From positions 2,234,501 to 2,298,500 of the forward strand of contig NC_091881.1 of NCBI RefSeq assembly GCF_019399895.1: DNA of 64,000 nucleotides, written 5' to 3'. The DNA is from Cardiocondyla obscurior. Lineage: Eukaryota; Arthropoda; Insecta; Hymenoptera; Formicidae. The notes beneath the pieces were generated by a model. It did no database searches. It saw nothing but the letters and a program-made list of their open reading frames with translations, and had not been told where the DNA came from. Numbering within the stretch: position 1 is the first letter of the stretch; the number at the start of each line of letters is the position of its first letter. A program made the position numbers and the translations under genes. Of the stretch, positions 49,247 through 62,668 are shown piece by piece.

Positions 49247-49299
49247 GTATGCACACGCATGTAAATAATTATATATATTATATACATGTGTATGCATAC
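49247..49299 (+). other. Hairpin in candidate 3' UTR
   Basis: A 17-base arm (49247-49263) pairs with 49283-49299 at 15 of 17 positions plus one G-U pair when read as RNA. The loop is about 19 bases and AU-rich. The arms are alternating TGCA/CACG sequence, so this may be a decayed TA/CA microsatellite palindrome. No microRNA was recognised in it. Confidence 0.4.
49260..49267 (+). promoter_or_regulatory. Pumilio-type motif 1 (TGTAAATA)
   Basis: Matches the PUF-protein consensus UGUANAUA exactly. It lies at the junction of the left arm and the loop of the 49247-49299 hairpin. Meaningful only if this DNA is in the mature 3' UTR. Confidence 0.35.
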
Positions 49300-49361
49300 A
49301 GAGAGAAAGATACGTTGCGTTTCTTGAGGAGAGCGCTTACACGACCACGAGAAAGAATACC

Positions 49362-49369
49362 TGTAAATA
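49362..49369 (+). promoter_or_regulatory. Pumilio-type motif 2 (TGTAAATA)
   Basis: A second exact UGUANAUA match, 102 bases after the first and on the same strand. Confidence 0.35.
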
Positions 49370-50523
49370 TGTAAAGCCGTTCACTTCAAACAAAAGAAGA
49401 GGACGGGAAACGTGGAGGGAAACGAACGAGCGGAGAAAGAGGTGAAGTATGCGAGCGCGAATGAGACCGGGTGTGAATGGGGCGAGAAAACAAGAAGTAC
49501 GACGCGAGCGAGGGGTACAGAAAGAACGATGACGTTGGGGGTTCGAGCGGGAGGACGGGGAGGAGGAGATATGACGAGCAGAAAGGAGAAAGATACGAGA
49601 GATTATAGGTAGAATTTACGAGAACGACGCATCCTCCCTACTGTGCCGGGTCCATAGCTTTCGGTAAATCGGGTCGCGAACGGTGATCCGCGATAGCACG
49701 AAGGGACGATGAGGCGGGAGGAAGGGGGAGGGAAGGTGCGATTCTTGTATACCATAGTAATATTTGAATGTATATTTATACAGGTTATATTATATTCTAA
49801 CTATATGACGATATTTTGAATCGGTTTTAAAATCAGATTGGTGCTGATAAAAGAAAAACTAAGTAAGCGAGTACGAGGAAAAAATAAAAAAAGAAGAAAA
49901 ATAAAAAACAAGAGGAGGGAACGTGGAAGAAGGCTGAGACACCGTAGAAGTTTAGCGTTTAAGTAGCGTAGACGGTAGCGTAGCTCAAAGTAAAGAAAAG
50001 ACTTTGAAGGACCGCGCTCGCACGGGGTCCGCTCACATCTCGGAGAATTATCATCATCACTCTTTAAAAAGAAGAAAAGGAAAAAAAAAACAAAAAAAAA
50101 AGAACAGGGGGAGGAAAAGAAAGAACAATTCGTGGCAATACTTAAATAACGAGCAAAAATGAAAAAGCAGAAGGAAGGGAGAGGGCTTTGACGTATTAGA
50201 GGATAATCTTTTAAAAATTTCTATATTAAGACGTGTGTGATCTCTCTAATTATTGTACATTACGTAATGAGTCTAAAACCTAGACGACGAGATGCATTAG
50301 TATAATTACGATTACGTACGTATTAGGTGTTCTACAATTAGTCTTTTGTCATTTAGAGACACAGAGATCTGAAGATGATAATTGCGCGGCCATATTCTCT
50401 GTGGCCTGTTCGTAGTGCCTCGGAATTGCTGCTCGCGGCAGTGATTTGACCGTATTTTTAGGAAGGTATATTATACTATATTGAGGAACCGCAATTATAT
50501 TATACTCTCCGATATACAATATT

Positions 50524-50529
50524 AATAAA
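50524..50529 (+). promoter_or_regulatory. Distal poly(A) signal candidate
   Basis: AATAAA about 2.6 kb after the 2B stop, in an A-rich setting. A-rich sequence yields such hexamers easily, so this is weaker than the 48330 site. Confidence 0.3.
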
Positions 50530-51952
50530 AAAGAAAAAAAAAGAAAAGGAAAGAGGGAAGGGGAGGGAGATCGCGTCATGAGGCGTCGCGTTTATAAAAC
50601 GACTCATTAAATTATTATGACGAAAGAAAAAAAATCTACTTATATATACATAAATATATATATCGCGAAGATAAAATGACGATGTAATCGTGGTGGTTGT
50701 TCACTGTTGTTTTTGTTATTCTTATTATTTTTTACTTTCCTTTCCTTCGTTCATTACGCGAGATGCGAAATTATGCGGACAAAAGTGGCGAATGAGAAAA
50801 ATGCCGAAGGCCGGGAACGGCATGGGGTCTCTTCCGGTGGCCGTTCGTAATATTTATGAGTATTATTATTAACGTCGAGATAATTTTAATACTTACCCAC
50901 GTGCCCTTTTTAAGATACCTTCGTCGTACTTGCGGCGATAAGAAGGCAAGCGCAAGCGAGCTTGTTACAGACGTTAACGCTCATTTAATTTGGGTCACAC
51001 TCGAAACATCCATCCGTATGCCTTCGTCATATACGTACACGTGCGTCTACAGAAAAAAAAGAAAAAAAAAACATTAAGTATTCTCATTGCGCTCCACAGG
51101 GACTTCTTGCAGTAACAACATTTTTTAGATATGCATGACAAACGGAAACGCCATATCAAGCCCAGTGCAAAATAACGGAAATTCAAGATTAAACTCTGAT
51201 AACGAAACTGGAGTAGATACACGATTCACGAGATCTACATAGAAAGAAAAGGGAAAAGAATATAAGGAAACTGCACCCGAAGAGAAACTCGCAGATTATT
51301 TCGTTCTTGCTCGGTAAGCTCTTTAATTGTCATAACTGAATAATTGTTTTACACGCGTTAAGTTTTTGCTCAGAACTTCTAGTAACTTGTAATAATTAGT
51401 ATAGTCGGCTCTTGTATGCACTACTCCTTCGGTCCAATTTACGACAAATTGGGGATCCCGACGGTCTCGTACAATTCGATCGGCATGATTCGCCGCGGGG
51501 AACATTGCGCGCAAGCCATGCGGTAATGCTGGAAACAGCAGTGCACGAGATAGTCTTCTTTTTTATTTTTCAAAAAAAAAAAAAAAAGAAATAGAAAAGA
51601 ATAAGCAGAGAAACCACAACAAGAGGGAAAGAAGCACGTTGACAATATTTCGAACTTATTCATGCACACGGCCGATTGTACTTTAAAGAAATTCGTGATA
51701 ACGAAAATAATTACATGAATGTACACATATATTAACATTATCAGGCCAAGGAGAGAAAAAGGGAGAGACACGCGCGCGCACACGTTTCCCGACACGATTT
51801 TTCTCTAATGAGTTAAAATATGCGTCAAATGTGAACCAATTAAATTTCGTCGCAGTTGAAAATCGCGTAAACTGAGAAAAATGCGAAGTACGAAACGCAA
51901 AATGATTACTGTTGTAAACAATGTGTAGATAAACAAATTATTGTTTTCTATA

Positions 51953-52097
51953 TATTATTATATTATTATTATTAATATTATTAATATTATTATTACGAAA
52001 GTACTCGACATAATTGTATCATTATATCTTATTATTACTATATTATTTTATTATTATTAATTATTACTATTATATGTATAATTATTATTAATTATTA
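51953..52097. repeat. (ATT)n interrupted arrays
   Basis: Two blocks of ATT units, about 51953-51994 and 52028-52097, separated by a short unique sequence. Confidence 0.85.
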
Positions 52098-52390
52098 AGT
52101 TTTATACGAGAGAGATATAGCGATATGCATTTCTTTTAGTGCCGTTACAGAGTTTTAATCGCCTTTGTTTTTATTACGCTGTATCAAGTGTACGAACTTC
52201 TCTCACTCTGTTTTTTTTTTCATATCCGACAAGAAATCTCTTTTTTTTTATATGCTACTACTGATATTAGTCGTTTATTAGTGCTTATGCTTATTATATT
52301 CTAATCTCGCAGTCACAAAATCCGCCGTGTGATATAACAATACGTATATTCGAGTGTCGCGAGCGAAGAAGAAGCGATATCGGATTGGTG

Positions 52391-52410
52391 TTTTTTTTTT
52401 TTTTTTTTTT
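52391..52410. repeat. T homopolymer, 20 bases
   Basis: Uninterrupted T run followed by an AT-rich stretch. Confidence 0.9.
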
Positions 52411-53783
52411 AATCTTTTATATATATATAAATATTTTATATACATATTTGCAAGATGTACTTTGCAAAAGAGGGGAGGAAAGCCCAGAGGTGTTTTTTCT
52501 GGCCGAACGACAGGGACGTTACTTCGTACTTTTAAGTTCCGCATACGCGCGAGACCGTAGGACCTTTCGTATTGCGAACTGCTGCGCGAGCAGGGATGAA
52601 TTTATCTGAAAAACGAAAGCTGAATGTGATTCAAGACCAGAGTCGGAGGAAACCCATTGAATTAGATTGTAGGAATATCCTTTTATTTTTTCGGAGGAAA
52701 AAAAAAAAAAAGAACGGGGGACGAGAAGGAAAAGAGAAACGAGAGGTGTATTTCTTTCTCTCTTCGGTTCTTTAAATGTCATTAGTTTCAGATCGCGAAA
52801 AATCATCATCCTGCCCGTGCCTGCGAGCGAAACTGGCTCGAATGGCTAGACGACGACGTCGGAAAAGGTTGCGCGGTGCCATTTCGATCGACGGGAGAAA
52901 AAGACGGAGGGAAAGAGGAGATAAGAGGAGAAAGAGAGAAAAAGAGCGGGGCATACTTATTATGTAGAATCGGCGATGTACTGTGATAACGACCGCTAAC
53001 GACATGCAGCATCCGCTTAATTTCATTTGATCCTACGTCGGAATTACGCGTCAGCCTGCTTTCTCGAAGTTGGATATCACGATTGCACCGCGGAGTTACG
53101 CCACGCTCTCTTTCCCTGCCGTCCCCTGCTTCCTTCGAGTCGCAAATGCGAAGGGAAATCGCCGTCGCAGCGTCCGTCGATCGATTTACTATTTTGCAAT
53201 AACGGCCCTCGTCTATCACCTCGACGAGCCAGTTCGCTCTTTTCGTTCACGACTTGACAATTCTCTCTTTTTTTTTTTTATTTTTTTTTATTTCCTTTTT
53301 TTTTCTTTTTTATTTTTCCTGGACGCGCAATAAAAACGCGAGTCTCGTTAGATCGATCCTCGGTAACGAAATACTTCGTGCGAATCTATTTTAATTTCAC
53401 AAACGATCTTCCGGGCTTGAAGACGTTTACGCGGGCTCGTGATTCGCGAGAAACCGGGCCCTAAGAGTCGGCCGACCTTGTTCATTATCGAAAGCTCGGT
53501 CAGTTTTTTCTTGCGCGTTCACGGCGGGGATTAGTTAGGTACGTGGACAGGTCACAGTCGCGACGAATTCCGCGGTGATTGCGCGAACGTGTGTCCGTAT
53601 ACGTAAAACGATCGAACAAGCGATTTTTGTCCTCAGTTATTCCTTTTCTTTTTTTTTTCGGTATTTTTCTTTTTACAGTCGGATTTATGCTTTTAAAGAC
53701 GTATGGAAAAAGAGGCAACGCGCTTATCACAGGTTGCGTCACTCTCGTCGTTTACCGAATGCTCAACATAGATTAGGTTTAAG

Positions 53784-53820
53784 GTATATATATAAATATA
53801 TATATATATATATAATATTA
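53784..53820. repeat. (AT)n microsatellite
   Basis: AT dinucleotides interrupted by a single AAAT step. Confidence 0.9.
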
Positions 53821-56800
53821 TCTAATGATATATATATGTAAATTATTGTTTTCTTTTTCTCCTTCGTAAGACTCAGGGCGCGTGCTTCTTTGACGAGCCG
53901 TACCCCATCGACAGAGTGGCGCATCCGACGTTCCGTACATAATCATTCGTACTCATTTTGTTTTCGAAAGCTCTGCGAAAAAGCGGACGGATTAGGGGAA
54001 AACCGATAGGAACTCGTTCTACAAAGCTGCACACTTCTGCCCTTCGAGTCGATTTAAAAATGAAGTCAAAGTTTCCCCTTTCTTTTTTTTCTTTCTCTCT
54101 CTCTCTTTCGTTCTTTAAAAGAGATTTGCTTAATCCTTTAATCAGAATTAAGGCACTCCGTGCTAAATACTTTTTTTTTTTTAATTTTTATTTTAGTTCG
54201 CATTAAATACTTTATTATTTTACTCTATTCTGCAAAAAGGAAGCAAGCATCGAGCAAATAAGCTTCTCTGTTTTTTGTTTTTCCTTTTAATTGCAATCTT
54301 GTTTATACCGTAAACAATAATTCGCTTGGATTTAGTTTCACGTAACGTTTGTGCATCCGGTTTCGAAAGAATTGCTTCGTGCAATTCGCGCGAAGTGCAA
54401 AATTAATATAATAAAGGTAAGAGGAGGCAGAAAGGAGTGAAAATTTCTTTTACAAACGACGATGGGGAATTGAATGTTACTGAACGACTTCCTAACTATT
54501 TCCTCAAGTCGACCGATTTTTCCAGGAGAGATCGGCAGAGAGATAGAAAGAGAGACGAATCTCCGAGAACGTTAATTTATGCGGACGGGAAAACAACGCG
54601 ATACGCGCGAAAGAAAATGCAGACGGGTGGTGCCCGTATATGTCCCCTTCCCCGTATACACGAGATCTCGCTTTCAAAATTTAGCGTTAAAAGAAAAGAA
54701 GAAAAAAAAAAAAAAGGAAGAAAAGCCCTCGAATGCGAACGCCGACGCAGGTGCAATACGTTTCACAGATGTGCATAAGTATACTTAGGATCGTGCCGTG
54801 ATGCGTTGAACACGTTGGGAGGAAGGCACGCGAATTCGCGAATATTAAATGGTGCCGTTTAGCGCGTGCAGCATTGTACGTGAACCATATATGCTCGGTT
54901 ATGAGCCGCAAATTGTTACGTTGCGTGCGCACGTTAGCACCGAAAACTTGCCTTACTCCGTAATGTGAAAATTACCTTCCCGAGAAAAAAAAAAAGGAGA
55001 CAAAGTACCGACCCGGTGGTGCACTTTCGTCAACGACAAGCTTCGCGTTTTTAATCTTCCGAATTAAAGTTCGTTTGAGTTGTTTTTTTTAATTTTTTTT
55101 GTATTTTTTTATTTCTACTGACCCAAGAGTTTTTGATTTACTCCCTCCCCCCCCCCACCTTCCCCTCCGATTTCTGTTCGCTCGGCTTTGATTTTCTCAC
55201 GACGTGCAATTCGAACGAGCGTTAATCAATTCGCGAAAAGGCGTCGAAGAGAAATCGGCGGGCGACGTTTTCAACGCAGATGTAGCCCGCGTCTTATTTA
55301 TGTAGATTTATATATATACGCAGACATGCAGACTCGCTCGATCGCAATTGTAAAAGTAACGGAGATCACGCGCGGCGCGCCGCGGTGATGCATATACCAT
55401 TATTTACAAGTATATACGCGAGCAGCGAAATACTGCACCAAGATCGACCTTACCTCGTTTTTCGTCGTTCAGCATGCAAATTTATTCGCGGCGCAACTTC
55501 CCTAATTATATTGCCGGTGGTATACCTCTTGATTCATGTTTGACGGCACGATAAATTGTTGAGAATGATGTTACGTTTTCGGCGAGGCTCTTTAGAGACA
55601 ACGATGTTCTCCGCGGAAAATATCAGCCATTAAGCAGCAGCCATTAGGGAAACTATGAATAGTGCGCGGCGAAATTAAATACTTTCTGCGTGCACGAAAA
55701 CATATATTTTATAACGCCAACGTAAATATATATTTTGTTAAAAGCGTCTTCCGTTTCGTTTGTTTTCCGTTGCCCTTTTTACCTTTAAGTTACCTAGTTA
55801 AGTGCTCGCGTTTAACGGACTCGTGGAGATCTGCGTTACCGAAATACTCCAGCTGTCAAAAGGTCCTCGGAGTGAGTGTTAATTATAACGTTTCTTATCA
55901 GTTTATCTTTTGTAACAGCCGATTTAACTTAATTCCCGTTTATACGTTGTCGTTTGGTTTTTTTTTATTTCTTTTCTTTTTTTTTTTCTCTCTCTTTCTT
56001 TAATTTTATGTGAAATTACTTCAATAGCTATTATATCAGGCACACAGAATTGCGGGTTCTGACTAGAGGAGTTAATTCGGCTGGATCTTGGGCGCAGAAT
56101 TTTCGCTGCAACGTTACGGCGGAACCAGGTTCCTAATAGTAATTTAGGGAGTGGGAAGAGTGAAAGAAATCAATTCGTCTCATATATTTTGTGACTGACG
56201 AGTGTCTCGGCGGCGCGGGTCCGATTCTATTCGAACCGACGGTGTTCCCAAAGATATATCGCCGTGTATATCGCACGCATCCTTTGTTCTTTCCGCCGCT
56301 CTTTCCTTCTCTGATACAGCTACCATCATCCCCGCCCTGTTTGCACCGTAGTGCATCCGCGATTCCCCAAGTTCGTTAAATATATGTATACGTATATAGC
56401 ATATGTGTACTGTATATGTATATATGCACATGCATGCACATTATATACACGCGTATATGTATATTATATTAATCAACAAGTGTGGCTGTTCGTCACGAAA
56501 CGGTCCCGCGTCCATGCCCCGAGCGTGTTCTGTTTTTCAATTTTTTTTTTTTCATCTTTTTTATACAAATAAAATATACAAATAATACCAGAACAGTGCA
56601 CGTCTTCAAGCGCAATTTTTATTTTATTTTATTTCGTTACATTATCCCTGTAATGTTTGCCAAGACACGTTCTTTTTTCTGTTTCTTTTTTTTTATTCGT
56701 AAAAATTTTACGGAATTTAGCCGTGCAATTCTTATTTTGATAAACGGTCTTTATATATATATATATATAAATATAAAAAGATGGAATTAAGGAATCTTGA

Positions 56801-57453
56801 GGATCAAAGAGTTTCGATCCGAAGTAAAAGTGCATTGATTCAACTTGAAACTTGCGTAACGCGAAATGCACTTTCGGTTTCATTGGCATTTCGCCGTCAA
56901 TTAGAAAGTAGCGCGATGAAAAACACAATGTCTCGGCAAACAGTGCTGCTGTATAATTATATTACTTTGTTTCAGCTTGGCAGTTATGTTATTTTCTCTT
57001 CGGTCGCTTCTCGCGCACGTTTATTTGAAATCGTCCGGTTTTCTCGGCCGATTATGAGATCTTATAATTTTTGCTTTGCCATTTTCACGGATAAATCAGT
57101 GCCAGGGGGATAATCCTCTCTCTCTTTTTCTCTCTCACGGCCTCGCAACGGCCGAGGTGCATTGCGCGAAATCAGCAGACCAACATTTTAATATTTATCA
57201 ATTATTTAGTATACTTCCGAAGGCTTTATCTCGCGCAAGTAACTAAGTTAAGTCTTGAGTTGACATTTGGACTAATATCTTATATAACGAGGTCGAAACA
57301 TTGACCCCGGGCGATTGAAAACTATCGAAAATTTTTATCGGCCCCGCCGCTGGGGCTTCCCAGCCTCACCTCAGCGTCGCGATTTCGGGGATCGGCTTTA
57401 TCGGGTCTACGACGCGCGGAGAATAAATTTCAAGCCTGGTCGTAAATTTGAGA

Positions 57454-57529
57454 GACCGACCGACCGACCACCCGACCGACCAACCGACCGACCAGCCAAC
57501 CAACCAACCAGCCAGCCAGCCAGCCAGCG
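57454..57529. repeat. CCGA/CCAA/CCAG tetranucleotide array
   Basis: About 19 tetranucleotide units of form CCNA or CCAG change variant along their length: ACCG first, then ACCA, then CCAG. The array opens Thr/Pro/Gln frames on + and Gly/Trp/Leu frames on -, both spurious. Confidence 0.9.
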
Positions 57530-59345
57530 AACCGTCGGAAACAGTCCGTCTCTCGCGCGGTGCAACCAGTTTTGCACGGGCACGTCGGATCACGGCTGCT
57601 TGTCAGAGCTGCACTTGTCCGCGGCAACCTTGATTTGGATTATTTGCAGCGTACATTTCCGAGCGTTGCTTATGATGCACGCGTCTAACGCGCTCTTATC
57701 CGCCAAACTTGATCGGAATTCAGCAGAGCCGCACGTTGAAATCTCGTTCGTGCGGGCACAGAAGCCACTTGCTCTCGTTCGCGCGAGCAGTGGTTCTCGT
57801 TTTTCACCGGCGAATACCTGCGAGTCGTCATTATAATAATAATTTTCTTTTTTTATTTTTTCCGTAATTAAATCTCAAGAGTTTAAGCGCTCTTCGAACG
57901 TGAGGCGAGTCTCGATCATCGATCGCGCTCGCGGCGCGCTAGAGCGTGAGAGAAGGAACAAATCCGTTTTCAGAATATCCAGTTTCTCTTGTTAAACCGT
58001 AAACATGCAAATACGACAATGCGCCGTCCATTATCCCCGGAAAGACCGAGAGGTCGGTCTTCCGTGTGTATCTGAAAACGGGCGGGAGGAAGAGATGCGA
58101 TATGCAAATTCGGCCCGTTCGTCAGCGCGGAGAATAACGTCGTCACTTTTGCCGGTTACTTTTTGCATTACTCTTCTTGCACGGCAGCGAAAACGGAGCG
58201 TTTAAGTAGTTACTCGAAAGGAAGCGAGAGGCGATCATCTGAAGCGTGCTTCAGTCTGGAGAACTGTTAAGCTATAATACATTCGATCGATGCAAAAGTT
58301 TTGAGCGGCCTATAAACACACGGGAGAAAGAGAAAGATAGCGAGAAAGAGAAGGGACGAGGAGAGTTGGAACGACGGAGGGTGATAAGAGGAGGAACGAA
58401 AAGAGGGATACCGAAAGAAAGAGAGAAAGCCGCGGCGCGGTGTTTGAGAAACTCTGTCGTCTCTCTGCGTAGAAGCTGCCCGACTGCACTTGACTTTCCA
58501 ACTTCACGACCACAGCCGCGGCACAAGTGAATCCCGCCCATACGAGGACTTGTAAAAAGATCAAATTGAGATAGCCGAGAGAGCTCGCGCGGCTATCAAA
58601 GCCGAGTGGCGAGGTGAAAAGTGTCGGAGTTACGCGCGACTTCGGGGGCCTTTTACGACAAACAAATCGAGCGATTCAGGGAAAATTGCGCGACGAATAA
58701 CTTTTGACGGGCCGTAAGGAGGGGAAGTCACGCGCGTCGGAAATAATTGCGACGGATAATTGCGGACGCGCTGGAGGAAAATTAACCGAGCCCGGGGTAT
58801 CAATTTCCGAGCGGCCGGCCGCAAACGATCGCGGCCGTTTACCGGCGACAATTAGAGAGAATATATCTGGGATATTAAAGAAATGCCGAGGCGCCTTGGC
58901 GCGGCCGCTACCAATTCCGCTTTATTTCTTATCGGGCCGTCCTACCGCTCATATGTCGCACCGCTAATCGGCTCGGGCTCTTTGTGAAACGAGACGCGGC
59001 CTCCGTCGGTCCGATGACATGGCACCGACGGCGAGAATCACGGGCGACGGCGGCGATTTGATTCACGCTCTTCGCATCGCTCGCGCCCGAGCAGCAGCTA
59101 ATGTAGTTATTGCCAAAAATGACGAGGGAACGAGTTTACGCGGCTCACCGATCGGCGTACCATCTTAACCAGCCGCGTACAACACGCCGAATCCGGTTAG
59201 ACCGGTTCGGCGAGACGTTAGATTTTCGCGTGATCGCACTTTCGGTTTCTGAATATTGTGTCCTTGAATGAAGCCCCGCATCTCGCGCGGATGCCCCGAG
59301 CGTGTGCGTGTGATGCAAGAACGAATGCACCGAAAGTTATTTATC

Positions 59346-59363
59346 AAAAAAAAAAAAAAAAAA
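59346..59363. repeat. A homopolymer, 18 bases
   Basis: Uninterrupted A run on the + strand. Confidence 0.9.
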
Positions 59364-62300
59364 TTAGTATAAAAAGTATCCGATGTGTATATTTTATTCA
59401 TCGCCGCAGCTGAGTGGGATAGATTTATTTTTCAGCGCGAATTGCGAGGTGCATCACGCGCGCGTTTTTTTTTTTTTTCGAAATCGCATTGTTACGAATA
59501 CACGAGGAACCGATTAAGTCCACTTTTATTGTCAGTCCAACTTTTAATAATACCAGATTGGGAAATCCGTAAAAGCGTCAAGCGTGCGCCAAGAGAGACT
59601 TCCAAATTTATTCGCGAGTCAACCGGCGGACTTCTGAATTATTCCCGTCGAGCCGTGCAAGCTCGCAAATCTATTGCCGCATAATTACTTTGAGCTCGCC
59701 GTTGAGAAAGAAAGAGAGAACGGTGGAAATGCCGCCGCGGTGGATCTAAGCTTTTCTTTGTTTGAAGGATCTCCTCGAATTAAACTATCGTATTTATTAG
59801 CGGAGGACGGGACGGAATCGCGGCACAACGCGGTGCGCTCGTTTCGCAAGGGTGAGATAATCGGCTAGGGCGGTGGATGCGAAAATTCCTCGCTTCGCGT
59901 CGGGACGGGGTGAGCTTTGCGCGCGACTCGAAACTGGGTAAGGCGTACGCGCGGAGAGGACTTTAGAATCAACGAGGTATGCGGCTCGCGAGCGCGGATT
60001 AATAATTGTTGTACGGCGAATTGCCGTGGAGGAGAGACGGGCTGCTAGTTGCACGGTTGGAGCGCGTCGCGCCGCGAAATGCAAGCGAGTAAGCGAGTCG
60101 AAGGACAAGGAGCAACCGGGTATCGGAACGGCGCGAAGAATGATGGATCATCATGCATGCCCGAAAACCCGTTGGGACTCGGCAGAGATGAAGAATGTTG
60201 ACCGGGGTAGAGAAAGAGAAACGGAAAGGAAGAACGAGAGAGAAAGAGAGAGAGAAGGGGGGGAGGAGGGAGAGAAATCCAGCCAGCGGCACGGCGAAGA
60301 GGCGATATCAGCGATCATGAAGTATGACTCCGACTGTTTTGAGCGTTCGTGCCCTGGCACGACGGGAACCGGAGGGAATTATTATGCGTCGTAGAACTTC
60401 CGATCAAGCTACTCGGTGTAACACGTCGCGACGAGATAATACTCTTTTCACTTCGCGGGGAAAATCCCGTTTACCCTGGGAACCCCTTGGGTTTGATCTT
60501 CTCGAGCCGGTCAAATCTCATTCGGAGAAAAATGAAAATTTATCACTCGGCGGAGCTCGCGTGATCTGGACCAGGTGTTCCGCGCGAAAAAGCCATTAGA
60601 GATGTAAAAATGGAGAATCGGCAGATGATTTTTGTACTCGTCGTCTCGCACATAAATTATGTAAAGTTCTATTCGTGCGAGTTATCGTTTATTCTGGTCA
60701 GTCTTCTTTCAGAAACAATCGAGAGAAGTCTGCATAGATATAACTGAGTCAAGACCTGAAACCTTTGACGAATCTAGAGTCAACGTTTTTCGCAGGATGG
60801 ATTACAAATCTTATCGCGCTTCGAGCGTTCAACTTTGCAGAACATTCTTTTTTTTTTTTTTTCACCGGCGTAACATCGAGAAATATATCTTGTACAACGG
60901 CTATTTCGTTTTTATAGCGCTCAATCTATACGGAGAGTTATCTCCCGAAGCTAGGCTTTTCGGCGACACCGAAATATCTGACCTCACCACGATTACGATT
61001 CGAATCGGCCGGCGATAAGCCGCGCGCGAGCTCGCATCGAATTCACGAGGACGTTTCTTAAAAGGCATTCCGGCACAATGACAATACGAAGTTCGTAGTT
61101 AAACCCGAGGCTGCCGGCCGATCATCTCGCCGTCGCGCGAAAATACAGGCGCGAGCGAAGAGGAGACGAGCCGAGGTGGACGACGCGGGAGGGAGAGGAA
61201 GAGAAGCCGTGCCGAGATGGAGAGAGAGAAAGAGTGAGAATTATGCGTTCGCTATATGGACCACGCGAGGCGAAAGTGAGACGAGGGGGGCAGAATCGCG
61301 ATGGATGAGGAGAAGAGGCGCGCCAGGCGAAGGGGGGACAGGGGCAGGGGGATATCGCGAAGGAGAGAGACGAGATCCTCTCTCAGGTCCCCCCCGGCTG
61401 CTCATAACTCGGTGCCGTCGCGGTGGGAGAAACGCCCTTGACTTGGACTTGGTGGTTGGCGGGGGAGTGGGACCACGGCGCGGCCTTGAGGCGGCCCGTC
61501 TCGTTCCCCACGACCAGCGTTTCTCAATCCCGCGGTCTCGTCGGGGGTCCAGCGGCCCTCGCCGGTCGACGCCGCGGACGCAAGATCCACGAAGGAGACT
61601 GTATTCCGAAGGCGAGAACGGGCCGGTCCCAGTAAAACGCCGGAGATAACGCAACGCCGAAAACTAGAACGAACCGTGATCGAAGGACGCGCGTGAGAAA
61701 CAGCGGGAGGGAAAAAAAAATTACGGCCTCCGTTTAGCGAAGTCTAATTTTTCAGCTGGGAAAATAAGCGAAGCCGAGAAGACGAGATCGTGCCGCGCGC
61801 CCGGAGTCTTAAACCGAGATAAAGCCCTTCTCGTATCTTATGTCATTGTTTTCGCGGCGTTCTTACCTCGAGGTCGCCGCGTCACGTTTCTCTTCGACGT
61901 AGTAGCTGCGTCGCGAAGCGAGACGTCTTGAAAGACGTGCAGGTGGACATGCAAGTAACGTTACGCGGGTCATAGTTGCCGAACGTATTCTAAAAGAACA
62001 ACTCGAAGTCATTCCGTTCATTAAGCCAGGAATATTAAATCTGATACTGCTTCGAGAAGTATAAGGTCTTTGTCTCGTTCATATATACTTATTAATTTAA
62101 AAAAATTTTTTTACTCATCGATACCACTCAATCTGAAATTCTAAGTGATCCTAAAATAAAGACGCAACGGGGACCATTGTTCCTCTAGATCGGGCGCGTT
62201 TCGTCGGGTAACGTTTACGATCCTACGTGCAACGAAGGCGTTCAGGCGAGCGAGCCGACGCTGGGCGAACGGCGTTAGTTGGCCGAAAACCTAATCACCG

Positions 62301-62647
62301 ACGGATCGCCAGCCACGCGGGCATCTCTCGAAACGAGTCGGCGGGCAAAAGCGGGGTTCAAGGTTCATGAACTTGGCACGACGACCGTCGCGACGGCTCT
62401 TATGAACGTGGCGTGGCCACGACCAAGGAGAGAGCTCTTCTCGCGGCTCTCTCTCCATCTCCTTCTCTCTCTTCTTTCCTTTCTTTCTCTTTTTCACTGG
62501 TCTCCTCTCCTCTTCGCGGTCCTCGCGACCACGTGAACGAAATTCTTCTTCAACAAGAACGAGTGAAGGATCTTCGAAAAAAAAAAAAGAAAAAGAAAAA
62601 AACATTCCGACGCGCGATTGTATCTACGGTGCATCGCTGGATCGTGC

Positions 62648-62668
62648 GCGACGCGACGCGACGCGACG
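62648..62668. repeat. (GACGC)n run
   Basis: Four units of the pentanucleotide CGACG/GACGC. Confidence 0.85.

Larger units (their letters stand above)
47946..50560 (+). other. Probable 3' UTR of the 2B isoform
   Basis: After the TGA the sequence becomes progressively AT-rich and lacks protein-like frames. AATAAA hexamers at 48330, 49883, 49900 and 50524 offer a short (about 0.4 kb) and a long (about 2.6 kb) 3' UTR. The stretch contains two UGUAAAUA motifs and one hairpin. The true end is unknown. Confidence 0.5.
50561..57453. other. AT-rich downstream non-coding region
   Basis: No supported gene. The stretch has ATT arrays (51953-52097), T homopolymers (52391-52410 and others), AT runs (53784-53820 and 56752-56776), and TATA/CATG-rich sequence at 56380-56470. 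One 110-codon frame from ATG 56781 is mentioned under findings but not called. Confidence 0.55.

Noticed and set aside
56470..56483. AATCAACA resembling a doublesex TRA/TRA2 repeat element
   Set aside because: Single partial match (about 9 of 13), far from the alternative exons.
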